Assembly: GCA_002917075.1 (NCBI GenBank)
Contig: NTMA01000069.1
Span: forward strand, 124,001 to 188,000
Reading direction: 5' to 3'
Origin: Hawksworthiomyces lignivorus
Lineage: Eukaryota; Ascomycota; Sordariomycetes; Ophiostomatales; Ophiostomataceae
Length of the DNA: 64,000 nt
The notes beneath the pieces were generated by a model that ran no database searches, had not been told where the DNA came from, and worked only from the letters and a program-made list of their open reading frames with translations. Positions within the stretch are counted from its first letter, which is position 1, and the number at the start of each line of letters is the position of its first letter. A program made the position numbers and the translations under genes. Below, in pieces: positions 46,374 to 57,820 of this stretch.

Positions 46374-47490
46374 ATGATCAATACCCCTGCCGTTAAGCTC
46401 GCCTCCGGGCACGAGATGCCCCTTGTGGGCTTTGGTCTCTGGAAGGTACCCAAAGAGACAGCGGCGGAATCAGTATACAATGTGAGTGTAGTTTGACTTG
46501 TCTCTTGCAAAGGATAAAATGAGCCAAGGGATTCTTATCAAAGCCATTCACCACAGGCCATCAAAGCTGGCTACCGCCTTTTTGATGGAGCATACGATTA
46601 CCAGAACGAAAAAGAGGCCGGTGAGGGCATCCGCCGGGCCATCGCCGAAGGATTAGTTAGGCGAGAGGAAATCTTTATCACGACTAAGCTATGGAACAAC
46701 TACCACCGGAAAGAGCATGCCTTGCAGATGGGCCGCGAACAGAACGAGTCGTGGGGTCTGGGATACATTGACTTGTACCTCATCCACTTCCCGTGTGCCC
46801 TAAAGTACATCGACCCTGCCGCGCTCAAGTATCCAGTAAGCAGAATCGAATTGTTCAACTTGAAAAGTTTTTAGGGCTAAAACATCGAAGGGGTGGTGGA
46901 TGGAAAGCGAGAGGACGACGGTCGAGCTCGACAAGGTTCCGATGCAAGAGACCTGGAGCGCGATCGAACAACTCGTGGACGAGGGCATCATCCGCAGCAT
47001 CGGTGTTAGCAACTTCCAGCCACAGCTCCTATATGATCTCCTGAGCTATGCACGGCACCCCGTGTCGTCGCTGCAGATCGAGCACCATCCATACTTGGTG
47101 CAGAAAGGACTCGTCGAGACTGCCCAGGCGAACGGCGTTGTCGTCACGGGCTACTCATCCTTCGGGCCTCAGTCGTTCCTTGAGCTTCCTGCTGAGTTCT
47201 CCAAGAAGGCCAAGAATATTTCCACACTCTTTGAGGCCGAGCCAATCGTGAGCCTGGCGAAGAAGTATAGCAAAACGCCTGCGCAGATTCTTCTGCGCTG
47301 GGCAACTCAGAGGAACATTGCTGTCATTCCAAAGTCAAACAACGAGAAGAGAATGCAGGAAAATCTCGATGTGACCTCGTTTGATTTCACGGAGGTGGAA
47401 TTGCAGTCTATCAATAATCTAGATATTGGATTGCGCTTCAATGATCCGGGCTTCTATCTACCCAACAATCCCATCCACGCGTTTGCGTAA
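46374..47490 (+). CDS. Aldo-keto reductase, NAD(P)H xylose-reductase type, 328 aa
   Basis: Cytosolic (beta/alpha)8 reductase turning aldoses into polyols. Exons 46374-46481, 46557-46835 and 46891-47490; introns 75 and 55 bp, all in phase 0. The catalytic tetrad is Asp46 and Tyr51 ([10 protein letters not shown]), Lys80 (TTKLWN) and His113 (LYLIHFP). The coenzyme motif IPKSNNEKR carries the Lys/Ser/Asn/Arg set of xylose reductases. [11 protein letters not shown] followed by GWW is the subfamily-specific loop. The last exon starts after an AAG acceptor; the intron has a GCTAAAAC branch site and only this choice keeps frame and rebuilds the loop. Length is that of xylose reductase. Beside the polyol dehydrogenase it would make the first step of a reductase/dehydrogenase couple; glycerol/dihydroxyacetone conversion is an alternative role. 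Confidence 0.9.
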
Positions 47491-47584
47491 AAGTGCTGTC
47501 ATCTGTATGTGCCGAGAAAGCTTAGAGAACATGTGAATAGATCATCTATAGTCGTATTGAATGTAATGCCAACTGTAGCAATTT

Positions 47585-47627
<43 letters not shown>

Positions 47628-47937
47628 ATTGTACATTGTATGCAATCCTCAAACTAGTTGAAAAAGACACAAAGGAGCAGCTTTTAGTAGGTGTAGGTCC
47701 TTGGTATTTCTTCGTGTGATCGTTTGCGCCGGTGGAGACTAACTTTTAGTAAGTTGGTGGGTAGCATGAGCGTAAGAAATCGCCTGAGCTTCCACTAACA
47801 GCCGAAGGACAGCCCAGACTATTGTTCTTTTGGGGAAGCTTATAGCGAAGGAGAACTTTTGTCCGTACCTGCGGCGTTTTTCTTCCTTCGACTTTCTTGA
47901 TAGGATTTCCCATCTATGCAGTGGAACAGATCAGGAT
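47491..47937. other. Intergenic between reductase and regulator, 447 bp
   Basis: 3' flank of the reductase including a 40-base A run, then the promoter of the first regulator. I searched here for a zinc-cluster exon (Cys-X2-Cys-X6-Cys) for the downstream gene and saw none. Confidence 0.55.
47586..47625. repeat. Poly(A) run, 40 bases
   Basis: Forty consecutive A, 96 bp after the reductase stop codon, on its sense strand. Confidence 0.88.
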
Positions 47938-49706
47938 ATGGCTGGGCATACCCTCTACAGCGGCGCATGGCCGTCGTCTGGCGACCCGCTGCTCTTCCCC
48001 GACGACCAGTCCTCGCCCTCGACGACCTGGCGCTTTGACAGCTTCGCCCAGGACCCCGGCCACCTGGCCTCCCAGACGGAGCTCCGCGATCTCATCTTTC
48101 ATACAACCACGACTGCGGCGCCGACGCGGGAGACGACTCCAGCATCCATGCAGGCACACCAAGGATCCGGCACAAGCGGGGAGGATCCCCCCGCCACCAT
48201 CACCGCCACCGCCACCGCCGCAGCCTCCTCTCTGCAGCAAGACCACGACGGCGCCGACGCCCAGCTGTCGGCGGAGGCCGTGCTCCTGCAGGCGCGGCGG
48301 TTCGAGTACCTGCAGAACTACATCGGCCAGGTGGCGCCGTGGCTGGACATGTTCGACAGCGACAAGCGCGCCTTTGGCATCGAGGTGCCCATGCTGGCGC
48401 GCTCGTCGCCGGCGCTGCTCTACGCCGTGCTGGCGCTGTCGGCGCGCCAAAAGGGCCGCAAGGGCCGCGAAGGCCGCAAAGGCGCTGCCGCTGCCGCCAA
48501 CGTGCCGTCGCCTGCGGGCCCGCCGACCGACTGCTTCCACTCGGACAGCCTCGAGCTGTACCAGGAGGCCATCCGGCTGGTGCGGCCGCTGCTGCAGACG
48601 CGCGACCCGCTCAGCGTGCCCGTCTGCACCATCCTGTGCGTCATGGAGATGATGTCGGCCAGCGCCCAGGACTGGCGCAAGCACCTCGAGGGCTGCGCCG
48701 CGCTGTTTGACGCCTTTGGCGTCCACGGCTTCAGCGGCGAGCTGCCGCAGGCCGTCTTCTGGTGCTACGCGCGGATGGGTAAGTGGAACACTACTTTTTC
48801 GGACAAGGCACACATGCTGGGACATGATTACCGTTATCTGTTGGCTCCCGTGATTTATTTATTGTCTCTGCACGAATTCTACGCGGCTGCTTTCTACTTG
48901 CTGTCTGCTAGCTATTTGCTGACCACTTGTGCTTTGCAGACCTGTGCGGCGCGCTCATCTCGGACGGCAGCGAGGGCACGCTCGTGCCGCCGGCCAAGTG
49001 GCTGCCGCCCGGCGCAGACGAGTCGCGGGCGCGCGCGCTGTTCCGGCAGGCGTGCAGCCCCGATGCGCACGCCAACTACGCCGTCTACCTATGCGCGTGC
49101 GTGTGCGGCTTGCTGGCTGAGCGCGCGCGCTTCGTGGAGCTGGGCGAGGCCAACGGCTGCGACGACGCCGCCTTTGCGCGGCGCTGGCGGCGCCTCTGGG
49201 CCGACCTGCAGGCCTGGCACACCGACCGGCCCGCCGTGCTACAGCCCGTGCGCACCGTCGAGACGCGGCCGTTCCCCGCCATCCTCTTCACGCACTGCGC
49301 CGCCATCTCATCCAACCAGCTCTACCACACCGCATGCATCCTCCTCCTCCAGTCTGCGCCGCCTCTGAGAGACGGCGGCAGTGGCAGCGGCAGCATCAGT
49401 GCTGGTGTCAGCCCTTCCGTCAGCGTCAGCGCCAGCGCCAGTCCCGGCGCAGAGCACGTGTCGCATGCGACGTCGGCCGCCTGGCACGCGCGGCGCGTAT
49501 GCGGCATCTCGCTGACCAACCCGCACGAGGGCTGCCTCAACAACGCCATTCAGCCGCTGTGGGTGGCCGGCCGGCTGCTCAGCCACAAGACCGAGCACGC
49601 GCAGGTGGTGGCGCTGCTGCGCGGCATCGAGGCGCGGACCGGGTGGGCTGCGTGCTGGCGCATCCCTGACCTGGAGTCTGTCTGGGGGTACAAGACGAGC
49701 CGCTGA
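47938..49706 (+). CDS. ARCA-like fungal transcription-factor-domain protein lacking a zinc cluster, 535 aa
   Basis: Regulator with the fungal-specific TF (Fungal_trans_2-type) domain. Exons 47938-48778 and 48940-49706; intron 161 bp. Near the N-terminus, TTWRFDSFAQDPGHLASQ and LRDLIFHTTTTAAPTRE are segments I associate with the ARCA-like region after the zinc cluster. The helical TF core runs from about ARRFEYLQNYIGQVAPWLDMFD to the end, with an Ala/Lys-Gly-Arg insert and a Ser/Gly/Val repeat near residue 430. No Cys6 zinc cluster is encoded in the frame or upstream within 447 bp. An earlier ATG at 47830 adds 36 residues, still without one. The last 200 residues resemble those of the next gene (AILFT, NQLYHT, RRVCGI, ARTGW), so the two are paralogues. 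It may act as partner, inhibitor or relic of a DNA-binding regulator. Confidence 0.8.
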
Positions 49707-49812
49707 CGGTCGCCGCGGCCAACAGAGGCCGGTCACAAAAATAAAGAAAATAAAAACTAACAACTGAAAAAAAAAAAAAAAAAACAAGCTTCCTCGCCGA
49801 CGAGAAGGAGTC
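49707..49812. other. Short convergent 3' gap between two regulators
   Basis: 106 bp separate the stop codons; includes an A run of about 18 bases at 49767-49784. Transcripts of the two genes probably overlap at their 3' ends. Confidence 0.6.
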
Positions 49813-52067
49813 TCATGCGTCCGCCATCCCCCACTGTTGGCACAGCAGCGCCTTGAAGGCGCCGACGGGCCAGCCGGTCAGGCGTGCGATGTTGTCGAAG
49901 CCCCGCAGCAGCACGCGTTGCTGCGGCTCGTACGTCATGGCCCCGGCCGCGAGGTAGAAGCTGACTAGCAGCGGCAAGTCCCAACACGATGGCCGGTCGT
50001 TGCCGAGCGCGATGCCGCACACCCGCTCCATGTGCCATAGCGTCGACCACGCTAGCGCCCGTCGCCGGTGGTCCAGCCGCAGCGTCCGGGGCCGGTGCTG
50101 CAGGAGCAGCATCATCGCTGTGTGGTACATCTGGTTGGCTAGCACAGCCGCTCCATTCGTGAAAAGGATGGCCGAAAACAGGGGCTCGGCGCTGTCTGTT
50201 GGCATCGGCAGCTCCGCCACCGGCTGCATCTCCTGCGGACGGTCGCTGTACAGAGAGTTCAGGTTGTCGGCTGCGAGCAGCCACCTCTGAGCGAGGGGGA
50301 GGGCTGGCTCGTAGGCTCCGTCCGCACCCTGGGGCGCCGTGTCCGTTGAGCAGATGCTGATGGCCTGGCCACAGAGCAGCAGCATCCTGCTCGTGTACTG
50401 AAAAACGTGCCTCGCTCGGTCGGTAACGGCAATGTGCCAAGGAAAGACGGACTCGCTGGCAAGCGCGTGTTCCAGGCTCACGCGTCTGCCGGTCAGCAAT
50501 GCAATGCTAATATCTGCAATAGGTCATTAGCGCTGGTTGGAAATTGGGTGTGTCATGTCCGCGGAGATCTTTTGTATCTTACCTAGTCGTAGCCGGAGAG
50601 AAGACAAGAACGGAGCATAGTCTGGAGGCCAGGATTCGTCTATAGAGAATACTGCGCCAAATTTATCCCAAGCTGTCGGCCATGTTGCTGGTGAGCCGCG
50701 AATGAAGAGTCCTACAATCACAAGCAAGGTGGAAATATGCTGGTCGTGCGCGTCATTGACTCTGTCTTGTACACAGCCCGCCAGGGCCGGAGATGCTCCA
50801 TCTGGTGTCCAGTCAGTCTCTGTGCCGCCTGGTGGAATAGCTGCTGACAGAGCAATCAATGCCCGACGGATCGCGGCGGAGCGAGCTGCCATCCCCAAGA
50901 CGACGGTGCCGAAAAAGCTGCCCATGTCACAAATATCTAGCTGCATTGTACTCAGTACTTAGGAATCAAGTAAAAAGTGCGGTATTGCTACACTTACCCA
51001 TGGTGCGATACCGTATCTGTAATGTCGCAGGTGGCGCACAACGTCCTCAGGAGATGTTTCATCTGCTCCAAGTGCAAGACCAGGATCCTGGGAAACTGAT
51101 TCGGCGGACTCTCGCATTGGAGTTGTCATAGTGGCCCCTGTAAAATCATACTCGACGCTTGCGGCATTGAGAGATGAATTGGGACTGACATGTTCTGCTG
51201 TAGTAGCAGACAGATGCGCGCCGGGAGAAGCAAGTGGGTGTGTGTTGCCAAGAGACACCAAGACTTGGAGAGCTGTTTCAAAGCCATCGCTCGCCTCGTT
51301 ACTGGGCATATCATCTGCCGGTAGCTCCGGTATGAAGCCTGCCGACAATGGGGCCCAGTCCGAGCACTGAGGCTCACTGCCGGCCGAGAGCACTGTCATA
51401 TCAGACAGGGGCTCGTCCGCCGCCACCGGATAGGGTGTGTGCATTGATACATCTAACTGTACTACATCTTCATGATCGGCGGCAGTGCCAGGCTGCGTCG
51501 TTGATTCATCGCTTCGTGGAGATTCTTGCTTGTTGCTGTCTTTGCTGAGAGAATTGGCTTTGACAAACTGCATATCTTCTGTCAGCACTGTCGATGCCTC
51601 CAACCCAACAGCCAACCCATGACCAACCAGTGAACAACAATAAAGAATGGCGGGACCCGATACTTGCCCGTATGCAGTCGTACCTCGACGACGAGACCGT
51701 TGTCGGAGTGGGTGGCTCGACGGTAACAATGTTCTTGTCCAGAAACGTCAAGCCAGACGGGTACTGGCATTCGATGTTGCGACCGGCGCACCGACCGCAG
51801 CGCGGCTTCGCCTCGTCACCTGCACCGGCCAAGATGGTCAACAAGAGCCGAGAGCCAGTCTGTGGGGTTTTTTCTTTTCAATGGGCTCCCAGGAAGCACA
51901 GGCATCTGATTGGGAGAACACCAACATTTGCGTCTTCGAACGCGGCACGAGAGACATCCTGTCTTAGTCCTTTTTCGGATACCGGCGCTGCCTGTGGTGA
52001 CTGCAGCCAGTCTCGCACCTGCCGGCGTGCCGTGATCGGGCTCCATGGCATTAAAGGTAGCCCTCAT
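49813..52067 (-). CDS. Zn2Cys6 (ARCA-like) transcription factor, 627 aa
   Basis: Nuclear DNA-binding regulator. Five exons: 52067-51926, 51819-51684, 51544-50998, 50940-50583, 50513-49813; introns 106, 139, 57 and 69 bp. The zinc cluster is complete after splicing: Cys38, 41, 48, 55, 58, 65 in GCLSCRVRRRKC joined to DEAKPRCGRCAGRNIEC (spacing 2-6-6-2-6). The first intron splits the codon of Cys48, so the cluster exists only in spliced mRNA; its donor GTTGGT is weak. A Ser/Pro/Glu-rich linker follows, then the fungal TF domain from about LDICDMGSFFGTVV to the end, with SAILFTNGAAVLANQMYHT and ERVCGIALGND matching the adjacent regulator. Start could also be Met8 (52046). It sits at the edge of the polyol/transketolase block and is the best candidate for its pathway regulator. 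Confidence 0.85.
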
Positions 52068-53749
52068 TTACTTGATATTGGCATTCACGGTCGCAAAAAA
52101 ACAGCTGCAGCCAAGTATTGTATGTCATGTGTGACAGAAAGGCCAACCCAGTCTCTGAATGGACGTCCATATGGGTGGAGAAGCGCCCTCCAAACACCGC
52201 CGGCAAAACGACCACCAAAAACCCCACGATTTGTGCGGAGGTACTTCTGTCTGACACCATCCCATCCGACTAACACTGATTAGGGTGTAGCGTAACGTGT
52301 GGCAAACAATATTCTTAATATTCTGTAGCGTAGGAACTCCTGTCGATAGCGCCGAAATTGTGCTTGAAGCTCTTGAATTTGGCAGTAAACTACCTAACTC
52401 CTAGTGATTCACACGACGTATCCTGGTATGCGCACTGTAAGTTTTTTTATTTTTTTTATTTTTTTTATTTTTATTTTTTATTTTTGAAGTTTTCAAGCAG
52501 AATTTTCGGGGTAGAGTTGACACATCGAGTATGCAAAATGGGGCTGCACCACATGCCACAATGCGGAGTAATGGCACCGTAGCTCTTGGGGATTTCCTGA
52601 TCGAGAAATGTTACGCGCCTCAATAGCTGCGAGGTACCATGTGGACCTGGGACCGTCTTGACAACGCAACTCGATTCCTGGTCTGCCGTGAGACATGTTG
52701 GCATATTTCCTTCGACTGGAATGTCGATTGGTAATGATGAATGTGTAATAAATCGACTTCGATGCGGGGTACCCCGTGGTTCTCTGCCCTTAGCTTCCTT
52801 CATACCCTCACATAACGGTGACCACCTTGCAGTTCGCGGTACAATATGAGATATTCTAAGCAATATTTGTGTGCACGTTTCGTCATCCTAGCATCTCGCT
52901 TATTTATTTTCAGCTTGCCTTGAAGGAGATAAAGAACGTGCCACAAGTCTAGCGCGCAGAATCACACGAAAGTATTTCTAGGAGGCTGTTGTGAGAGCTT
53001 GGGGGTCGATATGCCAGTTGCGAATGAGAGCAATACAGCTGCTGGTCGTTCAATTCTATAAAGTTCCGAGGATTAATCTCCTCTTCAAAAGCAATCTTCA
53101 TGAAGTTTCCATGCTGCAAGGAACATCAAGGGCCGGCCGCTATTCCATGGTTTGTGTTGGTCTCGGAAACAGCCGCCTCGACAGCTTCTGCGTGGTCATT
53201 TCTGTCTTTCTTGAAAAAAGCACTACTTGAAAATCGAAATCGGATAAAATTGATAGATTGTATGGCAACCTGTATGTGCATGCATGCGTAAGAGACTCCG
53301 AAGTACAAATAGAGGACGCCGGACGACTGTGACGTCGAAACCAACCGGTGTAGAACACCACCAGTGGTAATATGAAGGAAACTTGGAAACAAAATAAGAA
53401 AACGGTGCATTAATGAAAGGGTGTCAGTCCCCGCAAAATGAATAAATAAACAATTTCCCGTCCCTAAACTCCTTTGCCGCTGCCAATGTTAGGGGCTCTA
53501 ATAGATCCCAACGATAATAATGTAATATGGCATAACCAAAGCAAGAAACAAATAGAAAGCAGACGAAACAGCAACAACAAAAGGTGCCACCTCTTCTAAG
53601 ACGTATCCGGCGTCTAATTTGTTGCACATTGCGCTAATCTGTCGTATGCAAACAAAAGAAACAGAGCCGGCGGCGGATGTGGAAGAATTTAGGATAGACT
53701 TCATGTTGTGTGAAATCACGAATGAGGTTCATCACAGAACCAGCCAGAG
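52068..53749. other. Intergenic, 1.7 kb, no supported gene
   Basis: Promoter side of the zinc-cluster gene and 3' side of the mannosidase gene. Holds a T/A minisatellite-like run (T6-8 A units) at about 52442-52486. A plus-strand frame of 229 codons (51594-52283) is antisense to the regulator. Confidence 0.5.
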
Positions 53750-55541
53750 TTACATCGAGCCCTTGCCCTTGGGGAAGCCGAAACGGAAACCGTCGGTCTC
53801 GTTCATGCTCATCCATATAAGCATAGACATCAGACCACTGATGATGATGATGGTCAAAATAGAGGCGCCAGCACGATCACCGGTCGTGATGGGACCGAAA
53901 TTCACAGTCTGCACATTGGAGTCGCTACCCGCAGACGCATCGCCCACACTTGTACCACCGGTGGTATTTGTCAGGGCCACGCTAACAGGCTCAAGATCAA
54001 GGAGAACGCTCATCAGAGCACCGAGTGCATTCATCTCTTGGCCTGCGCCAGTATCGCCGTCGTATGAAGAAGTGGTCCAGCGGAAACCGCAGGTACCGTC
54101 GGCATTGCAGTTTTTCATAGCAGCTTGCGCCGACGTCTTCAGCACAGGCATAATCGTATCGTGCATAAAGGGCGCAAGCTGGACAGACTGGGCTAGCCAG
54201 CGGTGCAGATAGCACTTGTACGAAAGCATGTCAGTTGTGCACTGGATTCTGTCGGCCAGCTCGCAGGCCGGCTCAACAGCAATGCCATCGGGGAAGAAGA
54301 AAGCAAGAGTGCGGTTGGTGAGGGATACGATGCGGCTCTCCCAGACAGGGCTACCATTGGTCTGGACGAGTTAGCGGAGGGTCAGGAAGGGATGTCGGGA
54401 CGGGGGCCATGAAGCTTACGTAGTTGTACATGAACGCGCAACCTTGGATAAAGGTGGCTGCGACGTACGAGAATTGTGCTTTGTTAATATCGGTGCACTC
54501 GGTTTCGACGTGGGCACCGTCGTAGATGTTCCACTGGTCATCAATGTAGCCGATACTCTGGGTCCAGTTGTAGGTCTTCTCCGCATAGTCGGCGTATGAG
54601 GCGTTGTTGGTATACCGGGCCAGACGAGCACCGAGGTTGAAGAAGATGCCATTGGCAATGCTGTTTTTGTAGTCGTAGCCGTTGTTGGCAAAAGGAATCT
54701 GCCAGCGCAAACCGCCGTTGCAATACTGCGTGTCCCAGCGGGCAGCCTGGGTATTGAACACGGCCTGTGCCAGGGCAAGCCATTGGGGATCGGTAGAAGC
54801 AGGGTTCTGGAAGTTCGTTTCGGCGGCCAACATGGCTGACATGCCCCAAAAGCCTTGGTCATCGTTTCCGAGCGACGCTGTCCAGTTGGGTGGCATGTAG
54901 CTGTTTTGAGGTGGGCCGGCCTGGAAGATGAGGCAGTATTCTGCTGTAGGGTTGTAGGATGTATCGCCGGTGTAGTGCCAGTAGTCGACCATAGTGCCCC
55001 AAAGAGCACCACCTTCCCACCAGTAGTAGTCACCGTTTGGTGGTGGTCCAGGAAGAATACCGGGAGTCGCGCCTACATTGGATGGTCAGGAATACCTCCG
55101 TTTGCGTCGTACACACAGTGTTTGGGGAGAAGAGGGAGGCGTACCAGACACATTGCCCTTATAATAGGACATAAGGTTGAAGGCAATCGTTGCCATGGCG
55201 GATTTGACGGAGGCTGCATTGCGGAGGAAAGTCAGCCAGTCGGTCCATGATGTTGCTCTGCGGCCCCGAACCAGAGCGAACAGATCGGGTGCGCCGGGAC
55301 AAAGAAATAGAGACAAGTGGGGCCGAGAGAGATGTGTTTACGTGCCGAGAAAGCCGTGAAGAGTTCCAGAGGGTATACCATGAAAGGATTTTGAAAGATC
55401 GAAAATGCGAAGGAGTAGACGAGATAAAAGGAGAAGGGACAACTACTCACCAGCTGATGTCAGGTCGACATTAATCTGCGCGGAGGCCGTTGAAGCAGCA
55501 GCCGCCGCAAGCAGCAGAGACTTAACGAGTGAAGGCGCCAT
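53750..55541 (-). CDS. DFG5/DCW1-type GH76 mannan endo-1,6-alpha-mannosidase, 474 aa
   Basis: Cell-surface enzyme of glycoside hydrolase family 76, thought to process GPI-mannoproteins into the cell wall. Exons 55541-55451, 55213-55145, 55072-54420 and 54361-53750; introns 237, 72 and 58 bp. Residues 1-21 are a signal peptide (MAPSLVKSLLLAAAAASTASA). Family segments: DYYWWEGGALWGTMVDYWHYTGD, the catalytic Asp124-Asp125 pair in GNDDQGFWG, WRQ-like WQIPFANNGYDYKN, SIANGIFFNLGARLARYT and TYIQG-like ATFIQGCAF. Several NXS/T sequons. The C-terminus has a Ser/Thr/Gly linker, a hydrophobic helix SILTIIIISGLMSMLIWMSM and then about 17 polar residues, which fits a membrane anchor better than a classic GPI signal. 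The first intron is long for this window. Assignment is firm. Confidence 0.92.
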
Positions 55542-56250
55542 GATGAAACACGACAAACAATAGCTAAAGAGAATGACAACGACAACAGCGGAAGCAAACG
55601 ACAGCAACGACAAGGACGACGACGACGACGAAGGCGATGACGTCCGAAACGTCCGGAACGGTGGTTGTGATTTATTATCAGGTGAAGTCCGCGTATTGGG
55701 TCTTGGCACCAGTAAGAGGAGTGGATGTCTTGCAGGTAGAGAGGGAAGGCCGCGACGTGAGATCTAGGCGGTCTTGGCACTTTTGCTTCTTTCAACAAAT
55801 GTCGCCCTACTAAAAGCGTCCGTGGGTAATTTTGCAGCGGACGAGTAGAATCGCAGCCAAGAAAAGAGAAATAAAAAAACAGAACGAAATTGAATTAAAC
55901 GAGCGAAAAAGTGAAGTTTTTTGAAGGGAGAGGATAAAGAGAGAAAAGGGCTGGAGGCTTTGACGATTTAGTGAAAGGGTCAAAGAGAAGAAGAAGAAGA
56001 AGTGAGCGAAAGCAGCTGGCGAGGACGAAAAACTGGGAGGGAAATGAGGAAAGAGCAGACCAACGGAGACGTACGTACCACCATGTACGCATAGATGGGT
56101 GGCCAGACCTTTCCCATTCGCTGTTTCGCTGTGGAGCGAAAAAGATAAAAAGGGGACGAGTGGAGGGGAGGGAAGGAGCTACAAGAAAAAAAGAGGGACA
56201 GGCGGGTTTGCAGACAACAGAGCAAGGTCCATTCCAAGGAAGTTGCGTAG
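55542..56250 (-). promoter_or_regulatory. CT-rich (sense strand) leader/promoter of the mannosidase gene
   Basis: Plus strand is purine-rich (GAC-repeat-like, GAAGAAGAAG, GAGGGGAGGGAAGG), so the sense strand is pyrimidine-rich up to the ATG, as with the AT-hook and FTR1 genes. Confidence 0.45.
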
Positions 56251-57820
56251 GACCTTTTGCACTTGCCCCCAATTAAAAAAGCAAGTGTAATAATGAAGGG
56301 AACTTGCCATTTCTATGGTGAAACCATAGACTGGCCAGGTACTGTGGCACAGTCAATGACATACGTACGTCGCACTCACATGTACTTGCGCAACAAAGAA
56401 AACTGGGTACCTGCCGTTGTCGACGTCCAGACTTACACCTGTTTTGGATTGGCGCCATCGCTTTTCTTTTCAGCAAAGAAAGGGGAAGGTGCGAATTCCT
56501 ATTTTTGGTAGAGGGCTGTATTTAACAGATACGTACTCCGATTGTATGAAGAACAGTTAAAGAAGTACAACATCGCTTTTTCTTTATCGCCTTCCCACGC
56601 TGTTTATTGGTTGGCGGCAGTCCGTCGTTGGTTCCCCTTTTTCCACTCCAAAATAGAAAAGAGCGTATTAAAACAGCCAAAACTCGGAGATTAGGTCATC
56701 CTCAGCCATCGGGACACCGAGAACCGTGCAGGGGATGATCCAGAGGCTGACCTTCGGACTTCGAAATACGAAAAATATTGCGATATGCTCGTATAACGTC
56801 ATGGCAAAGAGATATGCAAAACGAAACAAACGAGCTAAACAGCGGCGAACGGCCCCGGAAGAGCCGCAACACGAACTTCCAACCCGTTCCCGGTCTTTTG
56901 GTGTTGCCCTCCGTTTGATCACACGATCCATGGAGGGTGAATACTATAGGATGCACCGGCAAAAAGGCGCTCGATTGGGGGTAACAGGCGGGATGCAGCG
57001 AGAATAGGCAAGAAAGCGACTTTCCCACATACCCGGTGACTGGAATCCAATTTTGTGTTGAATCACGTGTTTTGCTTGTGATAGAATCACGTGAATTCCG
57101 AGGCTGATGGATTCCTCTCTCGGACACAAGCATTGACACGAAGCATCGTCGACATCGATTTCACAACCTCCTCCTAGCACACAGTGTGACTGAAGGGATC
57201 TTCCATTTCTTGTAGGCATGGAAATTCTCCCGTGCGGGAATGTTCCCAGCGCAAATTCACAAGCAGATCAATCACGGCGAGCAATGTTCATCTTTCAAAA
57301 TTTGTCTCGTTTGCGCGTTTCTTTCCAAAACGAACTATATCGCGACCATAACAACAGAAGTGGTATTAACTTTTTCTCTCCTCCGCAAAAAAACACAGAC
57401 AAAACAGCATGAAACACAGATTATTGCTAGGGACAAGCAATTGGTTGCAGTTCGACCAACACACAAGACTCATCAAATACAGAAAGGGCTGACGGCGCAT
57501 GGCGCTCTCAGCCCGAGAGCCAGTCACTAGGAACAAACGTGTGCTATTATGAACAGATTGGCGTTCCTAAGGAAACTAGAAAAGGGGGGGATCGGGGTAG
57601 TGGTTTGCTGGGCAGGTTCACTTGGAGCGGGAGGAAGTGGGCAGACCAAGCAAGATTGTGTCCAGAAGCGCTCCTCAAAGCATTGGCATCGCTTTTGATA
57701 ACAGAGCTCATTAAGTGCAAAGAGGGAACAAAGAGGAAAGGGGCAGACGGGCAGGCAGCTCGTCGTTTTGTCTGTTCTCCCTTTTTTTTTTTTTTGTTTC
57801 CCTCTCTAGGGGTAGTCCAC
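56251..57820. other. Intergenic, 1.6 kb, no supported gene
   Basis: Unique DNA downstream of the iron permease. A short TACTCCG copy lies near 56533. Frames below 150 codons, none protein-like. Confidence 0.5.

Noticed and set aside
51594..52283. 229-codon plus-strand frame
   Set aside because: Antisense to the first three exons of the zinc-cluster regulator.
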